NCBI GenBank assembly: GCA_951230915.1
Contig: OX579636.1
Span: 20,705,567-20,769,566, forward strand
Direction of reading: 5' to 3'
DNA: 64,000 nucleotides
DNA from: Antitrichia curtipendula
Taxonomy: Eukaryota; Streptophyta; Bryopsida; Hypnales; Leucodontaceae
Part shown: positions 49,884 through 61,633 of the stretch, piece by piece
Position numbering within the stretch: position 1 is the stretch's first letter
Layout: every line of letters begins with the position of its first letter
Program-made: the position numbers and the translations under genes
Notes under the pieces: generated by a model
What the model was told of the DNA's origin: nothing
Seen by the model: only the letters and a program-made list of their open reading frames with translations
Database searches by the model: none

Positions 49884-50734
49884 TGAAAGCTTACAAATTG
49901 CCTTTTAGAGCCATTTGACAAGGGTTTTGAATAATGTGGATTATAATTTGTAGCTTTTGGTAAACCTAATTATTATTGCATCCTTACACAATCCCAATCA
50001 ACCATATCCAAATTTCAGTTTCAAAAAACCAAAATTCCATTTGCAGCAAATTGTTTCATTTAAAATTTGTGATTTTACATTATCATCGTTTGAAAATCAT
50101 TGGTGATGAATTTTTAAAATTTGACCGCATAGATGTGAAGGAAATGTCTGTATGCACATCTTTCCTTCTAACGAGCATCTCCAAAAAAACTTCAAAAATC
50201 TATCTATAGAGATTTCAACGTTGGGGTGATTGTATCCAAATTTTGAAAAATAGATGTATCTTTATTGCAATTAGATTGTTCTATTTGCACCTCACATAGT
50301 AACTAATTTCATACATTTGAGCATGATGGTACAATTACTTTGCCAAAATCAAGTTAAAATATAGAAATATCCATTTCTTCAAAGTTTGGTCATACGACAC
50401 TTTTTATTGAATTCTTTATTGATCATTTTTTTGTTACTTAAAGAGTGTGTTTTTTTAACATGAAAAAGGTGCATATGAATGTTCCCTACATATCTATGCA
50501 ATGAAATTAGAAAAATTCACCACCAATTGTATTCAATAAAATATTATGTAAACCCATAAAACTTGACTTCTAAAAATCACCAAAATTGAAATTTTTCTTT
50601 TTTGAAACTGAAATTTGGTATGCTTGATAAGGATTGGGTAAGTATTGAATGATAATTATTCAAGACAAAAAAAAGTCTATACATGTACAAATTCTTTGAA
50701 TGGCTCTACCAAGCAGGTGGTAAGTTTTCAGTAC
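49884..50734 (+). mobile_element. Repeat family G, complete copy with terminal inverted repeats
   Basis: The left end is TGAAAGCTTACAAATTGCCT and continues TTTAGAGCCATT. The right end on the minus strand is TGAAAACTTACCACCTGCTT and continues GGTAGAGCCATT. Inverted ends of about 32 bp bound an 850-bp non-coding element. This marks it as a non-autonomous DNA transposon, although target duplications are unclear. Positions 49935-50734 pair with the inverted copy at 48288-49103. Confidence 0.65.
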
Positions 50735-51144
50735 TTAACTATACCTTGAGAATGGGATAAAAAAGATAGGCAAACCCCATAGCACAACAATTCCTTGTGC
50801 ACTCTTGAAAATTTGAAGTGTCTTGCCAATTTTTTGGACTTGGAATGCCTACCAATGGGCCCTCGAGTTGGTCTAGTTCACCTAGTCACCGAATCTGCTA
50901 CAACTTAGGGAGTAGTCGTGGGGATGCTCTTTCACATGGAGTATATTGTGAAAACACCCATTCCTACCCCTATACCCAATTCCATTGTGATGTACAAACA
51001 TAGTACATTCTTACTAAGAAAATGTGCACCCTTGGTACATCATGATGGAATGACGGAATTGGATAGGGGGACGGGAATGCGTGTCTTCACCTTAACTTTT
51101 GAAGATTTTGTGTACAAATTAGAACTCCAGTTAAACTCTAGTTA
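50735..51144. other. Spacer, no gene seen
   Basis: Overlapping frames of 61-75 codons have no family resemblance. Three partial repeats of the word AACTCCAGTTAA lie at 51123-51160, at the edge of the family F copy. Confidence 0.35.
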
Positions 51145-51370
51145 AACTCCAATTAACCCCTAAACGTCTCAATCCTTTTCTAAATTTTTGCACATTTTTG
51201 CTCATATCTTTGTACAGAAATTTCATTTACCAAAAATTCATGAATTTGGTCGTAAAGGAAGTCTGTCTTTTCTAATTTCAAATATTAGATTGGATGAATG
51301 AAAAGTTAGTTGGACTTTACAGTGCCCTGAAGGCCTCCGTTCATCGTCCAGAATATGGACGTCGGAGCGC
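51145..51370 (+). repeat. Dispersed repeat, family F copy 2
   Basis: Counterpart of 35560-35790, with AATTAACCCCTAAACGTCTC, a TTGCACATTTTTGCTCATAT segment, AAAGTTAGTTGGAC and CGTTCATCGTCCAGAA. The right flank repeats GGTTAAACTCCAGTTAAA, echoing the left flank, so the copy may have inverted or direct terminal words. Confidence 0.6.
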
Positions 51371-53082
51371 TTCAGGGTTAAACTCCAGTTAAAGTCGCTA
51401 AAGTCCAGCACTTGGTTGGTCGTTGACAGATTCAAGGAATTTCGCAGGAATTTCGTTTCTTACTTATGTCTCGAAGTGGCTGGCTAGTCGAGACCCACAA
51501 CAGTCTTGGGGCACGTGTCACAGAATGGGACACGATGAAGTGGTCCAGTCAGATGTGTACAGCTCAGGACATGTTCAAAACACATTAGAATGTACAGGAA
51601 CGTCAGAGTGTCTGTTTTTGGCCTTTGGGAACGGAGGTTTAAATTTAAGCCGGGTGTTCTCCACTTTTTTTACTTTTCTTGAAACCTTTTTTTTTGGGTG
51701 TGTGTGTGGGGGCGGTGCCATGAAAGGAACAATTTCATTCGATTGTGAAAAGTAGTCAATCACCAATAACATGCCAAGCAGAGCTGCTTTCACCATTTTT
51801 GAATTTTTATTTTTAAATTTCTTACACAAATGAAACGAAATTTCATTGCCTTTCACCACTTAAACTTCTATTTTTTATTTTTTATTTAAAAAAAAATTTA
51901 GTACCTAACCTGCAACATTGGTACTTGGAATGACACGCTCGAGTTTTTTTATTAGTTGTCAAAGGGGGTGCTGCCCGGCCTGCCAGACTATCTTATTTCC
52001 ACAGCCTGATGCAACTAGTATATTATTAGCCGGTTCATTTTTCCAAATTGTCGGTTGAAAATCAAAATTTTAGGGAAATTATGGGTCACTATTTTTTTTA
52101 TAAACTTCACTAAATAGGTATATTAAGGGGATAAAAAAAATTAAAGGAACTTATTGTAGAAAATTGTAGATGTTTGAATCATGATGTATCAGCCCCTGGA
52201 CACTTCAATAACTATTGATGTACAAAAAAGGTTGATATTCATATAGGGTGTAATGTTGATTAATTAGTATGGATCCCCTTAAAATCCCTATTTAGTGTAC
52301 ATTAAGTAAAACTAGAAGGAATTATAGCTGATGATTATCATTAAAAAAGTATTTACTCTAAAAAAAACTACAGAAATCAGTTGATCTCCCTGGCAACACA
52401 TTACAGTGGCTTGTCTCATAAGTTTTGATACACTTCAAAAATTGACTGAACTAACAGAGATATTATAATGTCTTAACCAAAGATTGGCCATGTTGAGAAA
52501 CAAGTAACACACTCGTAGAAAGCAATGATTTTTCAAAAAAATTAAACAATTTTTTTAATGTTCTCACAAATTCATTACCGTAGTGAGAAAAAATAAAAAA
52601 CAAAAAGCAAAACAAAACATTTAGTACAAGTAGATTTATTTTTGCAAGATTCTTTGGGTCAGTAGAGTGAGAATTCTTTTTGGAATTAATTTTGAAGTAA
52701 GAATTTCGCCAGTTTTACATTTTTTATTGTATGTCAGAATCCGGAAGGAGATTTCCTTCTTCGAATTTCAGCACATATTCCCACAAGTTCAGTGGGTCAG
52801 CAATTCCTTTGCGTCGGTCAATGTGTCCATGATGCAATCGGGCTTTTTGTTAATCTATAGTTTCATTACATTTTGTCTGCATTTACACGTGCAATATGGG
52901 ATCAATGTTCAGTTCATTCAGGGATTCCGGCTCCTGGCTGTTAGAAAATTATCAACCGGTTCTTAAGTACTGAGTCCGGTTATTTTCTCAAATTTTTACT
53001 CTGAATATAAATTTTACATATTTTTTTTCACCAGATTTTTGCAACCAGTTTTTTTTCCCAATTCCACCAGCTAACTTTGAAC
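51371..53082. other. Spacer, no supported gene
   Basis: Frames on both strands at 51423-51859 cover the same DNA and match nothing known. The frame at 52667-52966 (99 codons) likewise has no recognisable domain. Confidence 0.4.
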
Positions 53083-53416
53083 TAAGGTAACATGTCCAGA
53101 AATCGCTCACCTAAGAGTTGAAACTGAATTTTGGGAAGGCAAAACTTCTTGAAATATTTTTCAGTAAATTTTCCTTGAAAGAGAAGTGGATTTGGCATCT
53201 AACCTAAGTCGTTTCATATTTTTTTGGAGCTTTTCGAAATTAGTTATGAAATTTTGAAGTTGAACTAGCATAGGGCTCTAAAATCGTCCACCCCTGAAAT
53301 ATACATTGTTTGTACATTAGTGTGAAAGCTATGAAAAAAACAGCATGTACAAATCGTGTACATTTTACAGGTGAGCGGTTCTTAATGCCCAAACTATTCT
53401 CAAGCCTTCTACCTTA
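53083..53416. mobile_element. TA-flanked MITE, family C copy 2
   Basis: TA-AGGTAACATGTCC at the left and ACCT-TA at the right bound a body that matches 15343-15673 end to end. Examples are GAAACTGAATTTTGGGAAGG and CAGTAAATTTTCCTTGAAAG. No coding frame is present. Confidence 0.65.
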
Positions 53417-53475
53417 GCTGTCGGGTTTTGCCAAACATTGAGATTTCCATATCCTTGGATGCATACTCTACACAT

Positions 53476-53889
53476 TAAGGTAGTATGCTCTAAAAGCGCC
53501 CATCTTCTTCAAACCGCCCCTATTTTTAGGTGGAGAATGGAGAGGGGGTGATCCTTAAATGGACCAATTTAGCAATTGAATGCATTGAGGGAAAACTGTT
53601 TTTCTACTGCAAGAGCCAATCATCGTCTTTGATTTCCGCACATTTCTTTACAAGTTGCAAGTGGACTGATTTTGGAAGACCTATGTTCACAAATAGGTGC
53701 CTATGTCCGGAATCTTTGAAAATTTATAAGTAATTCAAAAATGCTTGGAAAAATACAAAACCACTTGCGTTAGGTTCCAAATCTATTTTCCTTTCTCTGA
53801 AAAATGATCTAAAAATATTTCTGTCTACGGAAGCCTGTGCAAAAGGCGGACCAGCCCTTAAATGGTCGCTTTAAGAGCATACTACCTTA
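53476..53889. mobile_element. TA-flanked MITE, family I
   Basis: TA-AGGTAGTATGCTCTAAAAGC at the left is mirrored at the right (minus strand) by TA-AGGTAGTATGCTCTTAAAGC. The 22-bp inverted repeats are nearly perfect. The interior is unlike family C, but the outermost AGGTA bases and the TA flank are shared. It is non-coding. Confidence 0.75.
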
Positions 53890-54080
53890 TATGTTTTTCA
53901 AGGGCATTAGAGGACCATTTCAGATCCATTCCCAATGCTGTCAACCAGCCAATATTAGTCAGAGTGTTTTTTTATAATAAATCTTTAATTTAATTTTAAA
54001 ATAAAAAATAAAAAATAATTATTATCTTATGTGGCAATTGCTTTGCCACATCAAACTGCTACTGTGGCTGAGTTCCCACA

Positions 54081-54225
54081 GCCCAGACTGTTGAATATTA
54101 TCATAATAGCTTTCTTTGGAAATGGGCACAGGGTATGGCACCCAATAGAAGCTGCTAACTTACCACATGACACATTCTCGAGGAAAGCAAATGCAAAGGG
54201 TTCCAGCACAAATTGCAAGACATAT
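54081..54225 (+). repeat. Direct repeat, left unit
   Basis: CTTTCTTTGGAAATGGGCAC through CATGACACATTCT, AGGAAAGCAAATGCAAAG and TTCCAGCACAAATTGCAAGA is repeated at 54757-54865 in the same orientation and order, with small indels. A family I/C MITE cluster lies around it. Confidence 0.6.
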
Positions 54226-54395
54226 AACTCATTTGTTAGTTAGCAGACGTACAACTAAAGCATAACCAACAAACGACACAAAATAGTGAAATTAGGTTTA
54301 CCCCACAATACTAATTTTCTCAACATTTGACACTGACTATATAAAAAATATTTATTTACAAAACACTCTGAAATCTGGGGCACCTTCACTTCACT

Positions 54396-54671
54396 TAAGG
54401 TAGGCACCCCCAAAATGGCACCTGACCTTAAAAGCACCATCTACAGGTTGGGTACATTTCCAAAATCAGTTATGTACCTATTTGGATGGAGCGCTTTCAG
54501 AACCAAACTTTGACCCTTAATAACTTTTGCATACAATGTCCAAATGCCACGTTCTTTGGTGCGTTGGAACCTCCTTTCACTTGCTAACAAGAATATATGA
54601 AAATTTGACCAGTCTCATAGTAGTACTAGGCTCAGTAGCAAAAAGTGGCGGTTTTGGGTGTACCCACCTTA
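54396..54671. mobile_element. TA-flanked MITE, family J copy 1
   Basis: TA-AGGTAGGCACCCCCAAAA at the left and (minus strand) TA-AGGTGGGTACACCCAAAA at the right form inverted ends of about 25 bp. The whole 275-bp body recurs in reverse at 58052-58333, including GGTACATAACTGATTTT and AAGTGAAAGGAGGTTCCAAC read on that strand. It is non-coding. Confidence 0.75.
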
Positions 54672-54756
54672 CTTTGCACCAAATCTTTCATCCGATTCCG
54701 TCTCCTGACTCTCCCCAGATGCACGCTCCAACAATGTCTGTCTATCTTGTCTGTAA

Positions 54757-54865
54757 TTTGTCTTTCCTTGGAACTGGGCGCAGTGAGGATATGGCACATG
54801 ACACACTCTTCAGGAAAGCAAAGCCAAGGATTCCAGCACAGAATTGCAAGACACGCAGCCTGCCG
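54757..54865 (+). repeat. Direct repeat, right unit
   Basis: Second copy of the unit at 54081-54225, with CTTTCCTTGGAACTGGGCGC, CATGACACACTCTTCAGGAA and TTCCAGCACAGAATTGCAAG. Confidence 0.6.
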
Positions 54866-55249
54866 TATCAGGATGTGGAGCAGGTGTGCAGCTGAAGCAA
54901 AAGGAACGAACTCAAAGGTGGACTAAGCGTTAGCCTGTTGCCGCCCACCTTTGCAATCTCGGTATCTTGTGCGGTGATGTGCTTATTGGTGCTTTCCGAT
55001 AAAGAATTGGTGGAGTGGACTCAAATGCAAGTGGAACCATGTTAATCCGATAAGGACTGAAATTGATATGAATTTTCAAACACGTTCGGTGCAAAAATTA
55101 TAAAACCGTTTGTAGGTGCCCGGCAGCATGACCATCTCAAAGAGTTTTGAGACTTGCGCCTCCAATCTGGTTCAATGAGTGTTTTCAAAGCACAAGTTTC
55201 TACATTCTAAAAGCCACTCTTTTATGGCCTGCAGCGGCAACTTGTCACG

Positions 55250-55551
55250 ATAAGCATTTGTTCCACAACAAAGCCGCCACCTTGAACCAACATTTCAAAA
55301 AACATGTCAAAAATTGAAATCACACAAGCCTATCTAAAATCCCAATAATTCCCTGTAGGGACTTTGGGACTTTTGGGGTAAAAAAAATCATAACTAATCC
55401 TACACACAGAGTCCAAAAAATATAAAATGACTTCGATGCCAATTCCATTTTTCTTCCTACAAAAATTTACTGAATTTCTTTTCAAGGAATTAAGCTTTTC
55501 CCCAAAATGTAATGAATTCTTAAAAGGTCGTTATTAGAGCATACTACCTTA
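55250..55551. mobile_element. TA-flanked MITE, family C/I copy in reverse
   Basis: The right end (minus strand) is TA-AGGTAGTATGCTCTAATAAC, as in family I. The body, however, resembles reversed family C: CATAACTAATCCTACA, CCAAAAAATATAAAATGACTT and GATGCCAATTCCA match the family C copy near 15,440-15,510. It therefore links the two families. The left end could not be placed. Confidence 0.5.
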
Positions 55552-56645
55552 ATCCAATTCCTTTCATATATGAAATAGAAGACCAATTAGCCCTTGAAAC
55601 AACTATCCAAGTACATAATTTTCACATTGTCACATTTCTTTAATCATAAATTAAAGCAATATTCATAACCACGGGCTCTCCGTCATCGTTATCCTGAAAA
55701 TGTCAGTAGAAAAAACTTTGACCTTCCAGAAGGCCACGAGAGTGCATGACAACAACGTAATTACAAGGGATTTTTTTATATATATAGGAATCAGACATGG
55801 TACTATTAGTGCCATGTTAGATTGGTGATTTCAAATTTTTATTTATTTTAAATATTTTATTTCCCCAAAAAATATTCTTTAATTTATTTTTTTATGTATT
55901 TGCACTGTATGGGGGCCGGAAATGAAGATCAAACAACCCTTTATAGGGTTCAAATTTTTTGTAATGTTTACTTCTTCACACTTCCAGTCTTTTATTGTAA
56001 CACATAAGGTGAACCATCCTATTTGTGCCACTACATACACAGTGCACATTTTGAAAGGTACACAATTGGTATATAGTAGCACAAACATGCTCAACTAAAT
56101 TGTGGATCTACTAAGGTGAGGTGCACTAGTCTTTAACTCTTTATCTAAATGCTTCACTGATTTAAACTATTAAAAGATTTTTTTTCTTCAAAATTTTCAA
56201 GTTTTTTAATATATGATTTTCTATATATAAAAATATATATTTTTTGACAAAATTGTAAGTTTCAATTTAATGGTTATGTCTTGAAAGTTTGGAAATCTTA
56301 AAAAAACAATGAAAAGTAGTGCATTGCCACATAAAAATTGCCTAGCTTAAGATGTTTATGAAGACGAGGATTTAGGAGCATAATTATACTAAAAAGCCAT
56401 ATCTCAACGACATACACATAGAGAAGAGATTATTTAGTATTTGCTTATAAATATGCACATTCGACAATGGAAGAGTGGACCAAAATTATTTAGACAAATG
56501 AGTCATCTTTTGAAATTGGATATAACATAATAGAATATGAGAATAGATAGAGGTTTGCATGGAAATGTCTAGCTCCTACTTTTAAGTCTAGTTGAATATT
56601 TGTGATCATTTGAGATGCCTTCAACAATTTTGAAAAGTGCCCTTT
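55552..56645. other. AT-rich spacer, no gene seen
   Basis: Only short frames and A/T runs are present. No element ends were recognised. Confidence 0.35.
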
Positions 56646-56652
56646 AGTCATC

Positions 56653-57053
56653 ATGCCTCAACTTGAACTAAGAGATGCTACCAATTTTGTCCATCATGTG
56701 TATAAGGGCACATTAGATGGCTCCTATTTTATACATAATCATCATGATGAGCTCTTGTTCATAGAAGATGGTGCTCTTATTCATTGCGGCAAATTGCCAT
56801 TAGAATGGACACAAGCTCATGGTATGAGGAAGTTAATATTGAAAATATATTTTCAAAGGTATATTACATGTCCCAAAATTCCAAAAAGTGTAGTAGAAAA
56901 TCTAGAAAGAAGTCGACTGCAATTGTTGGTAGCATGTACAAGATTGTGGATAAAAGAACCACACTCAATTTTGAATGCAATCTTTTTTTACCAACTTTTG
57001 TTACAATGAAGCCATATGGGGTGATGTATCTCTTGAGCAACTTCAAAGGCTAA
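56653..57053 (+). pseudogene. Unrecognised coding relic with a probable frameshift
   Basis: One frame (56653-57009) reads sensibly for its first 60 codons, including HHVYKGTLDGSYFIHNHHDE. The frame one base over (56784-57053) then reads DTSSWYEEVNIENIFSKVYY on to VTMKPYGVMYLLSNFKG. The switch suggests an old gene or transposon protein broken near 56,820. I recognise no domain. Confidence 0.25.
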
Positions 57054-58051
57054 TTTCTAGTATGCCCTTCATAATGCAAGCCGTGATTTCTGCTAGAGGT
57101 AGTAGCACTAGATGGTAGACATCTCATGGTGGAATGCCAATTTGTTGTGTGATTTACAATCTCACTCATTAAACTTGTTCAAAGAATTCACACATACCCT
57201 TCTACAATTCCAACGCAATTCACAATTTCAAAATCTATGCATTTTTTAGCATGCAAGATCATTTTGAAGTTTTTGGACTTTGTGGGAAGAAAAATTCATA
57301 AAGACATTGTACCCTAAATAATGTACAATATGTAAACCAAGCCCTTATCCATTGAGTGACGAAACCAATGCAAGAGCATCTCCACTCTTTTATTAGGAAG
57401 GAGCACAACCCAATCTATGGCAAGTCCGGCCTCCCAAATCTCCCTTGCCACATACACACACAAGGATAGAAAAAGGGTTCATTTCTCTATAAAATGAACC
57501 CTCAACCCTCCATCTTGAAGGGGACCCCTCTTCCATCTGAACTTGGATTATGCTTGTCTCTAACTATGTTTTTGTAACACTTTTTGAACCGTTTGAACAA
57601 CTATAGCAAACTCCCATCATTGAGAGTGCAAAGTCACCGGTGATATGGTGAGTATGGGGTGGGGGAGCTACTAGTACTTTGTTGGTAGAGTCCACGAGGA
57701 CAATCGAGCCCGCAAAAAGCCCATTTGGCATGACCGTTTCTCCGTGAAAGCGTGGAAATCAGCTCTAAACTTTAAAGCCCCTCTAAAATGCCCCTCTATG
57801 TGGCTCTTGATCCCACAAAGTAAGTTAAGTACTGGATGATGGTGGCGCCTGGAGAGTTGGAAAACCAAGACGATTTCCACTGAGAAGAGAGCCAAACCGA
57901 GAGTCACCCAAAAACTGCCACTCCACAAAGTTCCCAAAGATGCTCCAAATTCCAGACCCAAATATGTAAGGCTCTGCACCTGCCTTGGGCCGCCTGTCTC
58001 ACTTCCGCCCGGCTCACGCACAGTTCCTTTACAGTTGCTTTTGCATTGGGT
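57054..58051. other. Spacer; 57,670-58,050 is GC-richer but unidentified
   Basis: A 135-codon minus frame at 57671-58078 starts inside the family J MITE end, which supplies its first residues, so it is not a native gene start. The rest matches no known family. Confidence 0.35.
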
Positions 58052-58333
58052 TAAGGTGGGTACACCCAAAACCGCCACTTTTTTTGCTACTGAGCCTAGT
58101 TACAACTATTCGACTGGTCAAATTTTCATATATTCTTGTTGGCAAGTGAAAGGAGGTTCCAACGCACCAGAGAATGTGGCATTTGGATACCGTATGCAAA
58201 AGTTATTAAGGGTCAAAGTTTTGTTTCTGAAAGCGCTCCATCCAAATAGGTACATAACTGATTTTGAAAATGTACACAACCTGTAGATGGCACTTTAAGG
58301 TCAGGTGCCATTTTGGGGGTGCCTACCGGCTTA
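58052..58333. mobile_element. TA-flanked MITE, family J copy 2 (inverted)
   Basis: TA-AGGTGGGTACACCCAAAA at the left. The right end is slightly disrupted (CACTTTAAGGTCAGG ... GGGGTGCCTACCGGCTTA). The whole body is the reverse complement of 54396-54671 with modest divergence. Confidence 0.75.
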
Positions 58334-58929
58334 CCCTGGTCTCCATTGTGAGCATCCAATACAATAAGCCTCCAGCAAAACAGTTGCACCCAAAAATCCG
58401 ACTGGAAATCAATGCAAATTGCCCACGTGTTTTTAAGAAAAACAAAATCCGACTGAAGGAGGTATTCTAAATGACCAGATTACTAGGCACGAGAGCTAGA
58501 AGTAATATCCGCCATATGCATGCCTAGTCAAAAATTTATTAGGAGCTGCAAATTTGTCCAGGCATGTGTTTTCAAGAGAGAAAAAAAATAAACAAAATAA
58601 AATAATAATGAGGAGCAGGCACTCATTGTAACGTAACGTCGACGAGCAATAGTTGGTTGTTGCCTATTTGTACTGTGAAGCTGGGCTGCTGTACGGCCCA
58701 TTTCCCCTGCTGCTGCTCCTTCAGCTTGGCGTCAGTCATCTCCATCTGGGGCAGCGTGTTTTTTGTTTTTTCCCTGCGCAAATAGAGTTAATCGTACCTG
58801 AAACCCCCAGTTTTGAAACAGGGGTGTCAGAGGAAGGTATAACTAAAAATAGTACACAAGAAACACGGACCCAAACTCTGTCGAATTCTATAGTAATGCA
58901 ACGAGCCTCTTGTGGAGGTCCATCCTAGG
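58334..58929. other. Spacer, no gene seen
   Basis: Frames on both strands are short and without family resemblance. Confidence 0.35.
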
Positions 58930-59110
58930 GTGAATGTAAGAAAAAGAAAGCCCCCCCTGTTTTGTGCCGTATTCATTTTACTATCGTTATCTCTCCTAAC
59001 TAATTTGGGGCCTCTGATTGCAAATACGAACTCAATTTTTTGCGAAGCAAATAAAAGTTTTATGCGTTTTTCCAAAGAGGCAAAACAAGAGGCTTGTTGC
59101 ACTACTATAG
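58930..59110 (+). repeat. Family A repeat, isolated copy
   Basis: AAGAAAGCCCCCCCTGTTTT, AATTTGGGGCCTCTGATTGC and AAATACGAACTCAATTTTTT follow the same order as the family A blocks near 2220-2330. Confidence 0.5.
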
Positions 59111-59684
59111 ACTTGACCCCCAAACTCCATCCGACTTTAGTTTTGGTGCTCCAAGTAGTTTTGTCTTGTGTTTTTCCCAAGCTCCGGCTCGTGGTCCCGC
59201 ATTGTGCATACTGTACAATTAATTCCAATGTTTCACATAAAAGCGAAGCAATTGTTTTTGGAGAGAATAACAGGCAACATACAGTACTCCCCCACTCTAT
59301 TTTCGGTGGATGGATTTGTGGAATTGCTTCATATTCTAGAGACAGTATCGCCTTCTTTTTTTAAAATAAAAATTTATGAATGTACATTCTTTTGAAAGAA
59401 TAAATTTAATGGACACGCCTTCATCCATTTATGTATCGATGTCAACAACCAGCCGAAAGATCGCTTTTTTGCTCTGCCCCAAATCAATGAAAACATAAAA
59501 TAAGAAAATCCCCTGCTCTTTGGGGGGAGCATACATACTGTACAGTACTGTACATGGGAACTTGGGAAGGCGGGGTGGAGACTGATGACGGCCCGTGGAC
59601 TCATGCAGTCTTGCTGCTGCCTGCGACCGGTTGTTTGGACGTTCTTCGGTTTCTTCCAGAAGACCCGCTTTGTGCCTGGCAACG

Positions 59685-59748
59685 TGACGAAAGGAGACGA
59701 AAGGGGACGAAAGGGGACGGAAAGAGACGGAAAGAGACGACTGACGAA
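59685..59748 (+). repeat. 10-11 bp minisatellite (GACGAAAGGG)n
   Basis: About six units of GACGAAAGGG/GACGGAAAGA in tandem. Frames crossing it on both strands are artefacts of the repeat. Confidence 0.85.
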
Positions 59749-59874
59749 AGCCTATGGAGTGGAGCGGAAGTCGTGAACAGTAATAATGGACGGACAAGCC
59801 AGGACACAGAGCCGTCGCCCATGCAATACGGCAGGGGAAAAGCAAACTGGGGGCTCAGGATACAGGTCATAAGG

Positions 59875-60060
59875 TAAGGTATACCCTACGTAAAGTGAAG
59901 GTCAGATTAAGTCATTTTTCTTGTGTGTTTTTTAAAGTGCCACGTGGCATATTGTGGATGGTGTGAGGTGGCAGGGGCTCTTGAGGATCTGACATGGAAA
60001 TTGAATTTCAGCACCTTTGGCGTTGAGTCAGACGGTGACAATTGACACCTAAAATGGCTT
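59875..60060. mobile_element. Candidate MITE, family H copy 2
   Basis: It shares GTGAAGGTCAGATTAAGTCA, TGCCACGTGGCAT and GGATCTGACATGGAAATTGA with 49645-49805. The left side also shows TAAGGTATACC, reminiscent of the AGGTA ends of the other TA-flanked MITEs. The boundaries are uncertain. Confidence 0.4.
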
Positions 60061-60205
60061 GAACTATAGTGAGAATTTGAGGCGTAGTAGTAGTCCACAT
60101 TATTCAATTGTTGTAAAGTGTTTTGTTGGTAGTCAAAAGATGGGGGTGGGTTGGGTTTTTGGATTCTCTTAGAAGCCATCTTTGGGATATTGTAATAGAT
60201 GAATT

Positions 60206-60404
60206 ATGTATTTTCAAAGCCGTGTAAACGAGGTATACATCTACCTAAAGGCTATGACTCGTGTGATTGAAGCTATACATTTTAGGCTAGAATATAAATG
60301 GGACTGTGCATTTTTCAAAGTGGTGAAAACATTAGGTGTACATCTACCTAAAGGCTCTCATGTATCGAGGCAATACATTTTGGACATGAATATATGTGGG
60401 ATAG
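60206..60404 (+). repeat. Two-unit tandem repeat, about 100-bp period
   Basis: Both units (60206-60302 and 60303-60404) contain GTATACATCTACCTAAAGGC or GTGTACATCTACCTAAAGGC, a CATTTTAGGCT/CATTTTGGACA segment and a GAATATAAATGGGAC/GAATATATGTGGGAT segment. A single 69-codon frame spans both. It could be a chance open frame in duplicated DNA. Confidence 0.6.
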
Positions 60405-60551
60405 TTTTGCAATGAGAAGTCAATTATCTTTTGTGGACCTTGGGATGTACAAGTCCGAATCTATCATCAAAGTGAAAAAACGTATTGTAACAATTCTAAA
60501 CCAATTGTTGTGGTACAAATATAAAAATCCTATATTGTACAATTAAAAATC

Positions 60552-60640
60552 CTATATTCTTGAGCTTCTAGTTTTGAGCCTTTACTCTTGAGCCTATATT
60601 CGTGAGCCTTTACTTTTGATCCTATTATACTTGAGCCTTC
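60552..60640 (+). repeat. Degenerate 18-20 bp tandem repeat
   Basis: Variants of TTGAGCCTATATTCTTGAGC recur about every 18-20 bases. It is non-coding. Confidence 0.6.
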
Positions 60641-61633
60641 AATTGTGTTTCACAGACGATCCTATGTCATTTTGGATATTACATATTTCATGATTGGTGA
60701 AATTTGTTTTTCTCTTTGTCTCTTGGGCATGATTTGGAATCTCTGAATCTAAACCATGAATTCAGTTTCTTTCGAATTTACAAATGGTGATTTGGAATCT
60801 CTGAATGCAAACCAATGGCTTCAATTTCTTTAAAAGTTGTTCTTCTGGTAGAAAATAATACGTTCCTGCTTTTTTTTTTTTTCGCAGACCTGGACGACGA
60901 CGACGAACATCAAGCAGAAGATCGCTGAACCAGGTCCTCTGACCGATTCTGACCATGCGAGGACTTTTTTCTTTTGCTGTCCGTCCTTGTCTTTCTCCGC
61001 ATGATCGTTGATTCTCCTTTCCTTCCAATTGTCAGAAAGCTCTTTGCCCCTTAATTGTGACACAGTTGCTCTGCCTCCCCTTGTGCTCTCTCCCAGTTGT
61101 CGAGACTCATTGCTGGTGCCAGCTCTTGTCCCAGTTTCGGACTGCTAATTTCATGTGTCCGGAAGAGGAGCTTAATCCCCATGGAAGGTACTTCAGCATG
61201 CTCGTATTCCTGCTGAAATCAGTAGCTCTGGGACAAAATCCAAAGCTTTGCGTCTGCTAGATTCACAGCTGTAAGTTAGTTGATATGGACAGACTGAGTG
61301 TTGAAACCAGGAAGAGCACAGAGGCCATTGATGATATTTCGAAGCTGGAGAGGTGTGAGCTTAGAAGGTGAAGAGCAGCTGCTGTGTCTAGAGTTCGATC
61401 ACCTGGGGGGATCACAATCGAGATAGATAGCCTGCAGGCAGGCAGGGCAGGACAGGGGGGTTGGAGAGTTTGGAAGACGAGATGGTGCTAATTGCAAGGT
61501 GGGTGTCAAGGGGGACGATGGGTTTCAAGGTGTTGCTCCAGGGTGAGCAAGTTCTCACCTATGCACATGTATAGTCTTTTAGCGAGTTGGGAAGAACAGC
61601 TGCAGCTAGAAATTAAAAGTTGCCTTCGGTAAG
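60641..61633. other. 5' flank of the right-edge gene
   Basis: GC content rises toward the gene that starts about 61,634. It contains short frames only and probably holds the promoter and 5' untranslated sequence. No TATA box could be chosen with confidence. Confidence 0.35.

Noticed and set aside
57671..58078. 135-codon minus-strand frame as a gene
   Set aside because: Its start and first residues lie in the end of a family J MITE, and the remainder has no recognisable similarity.
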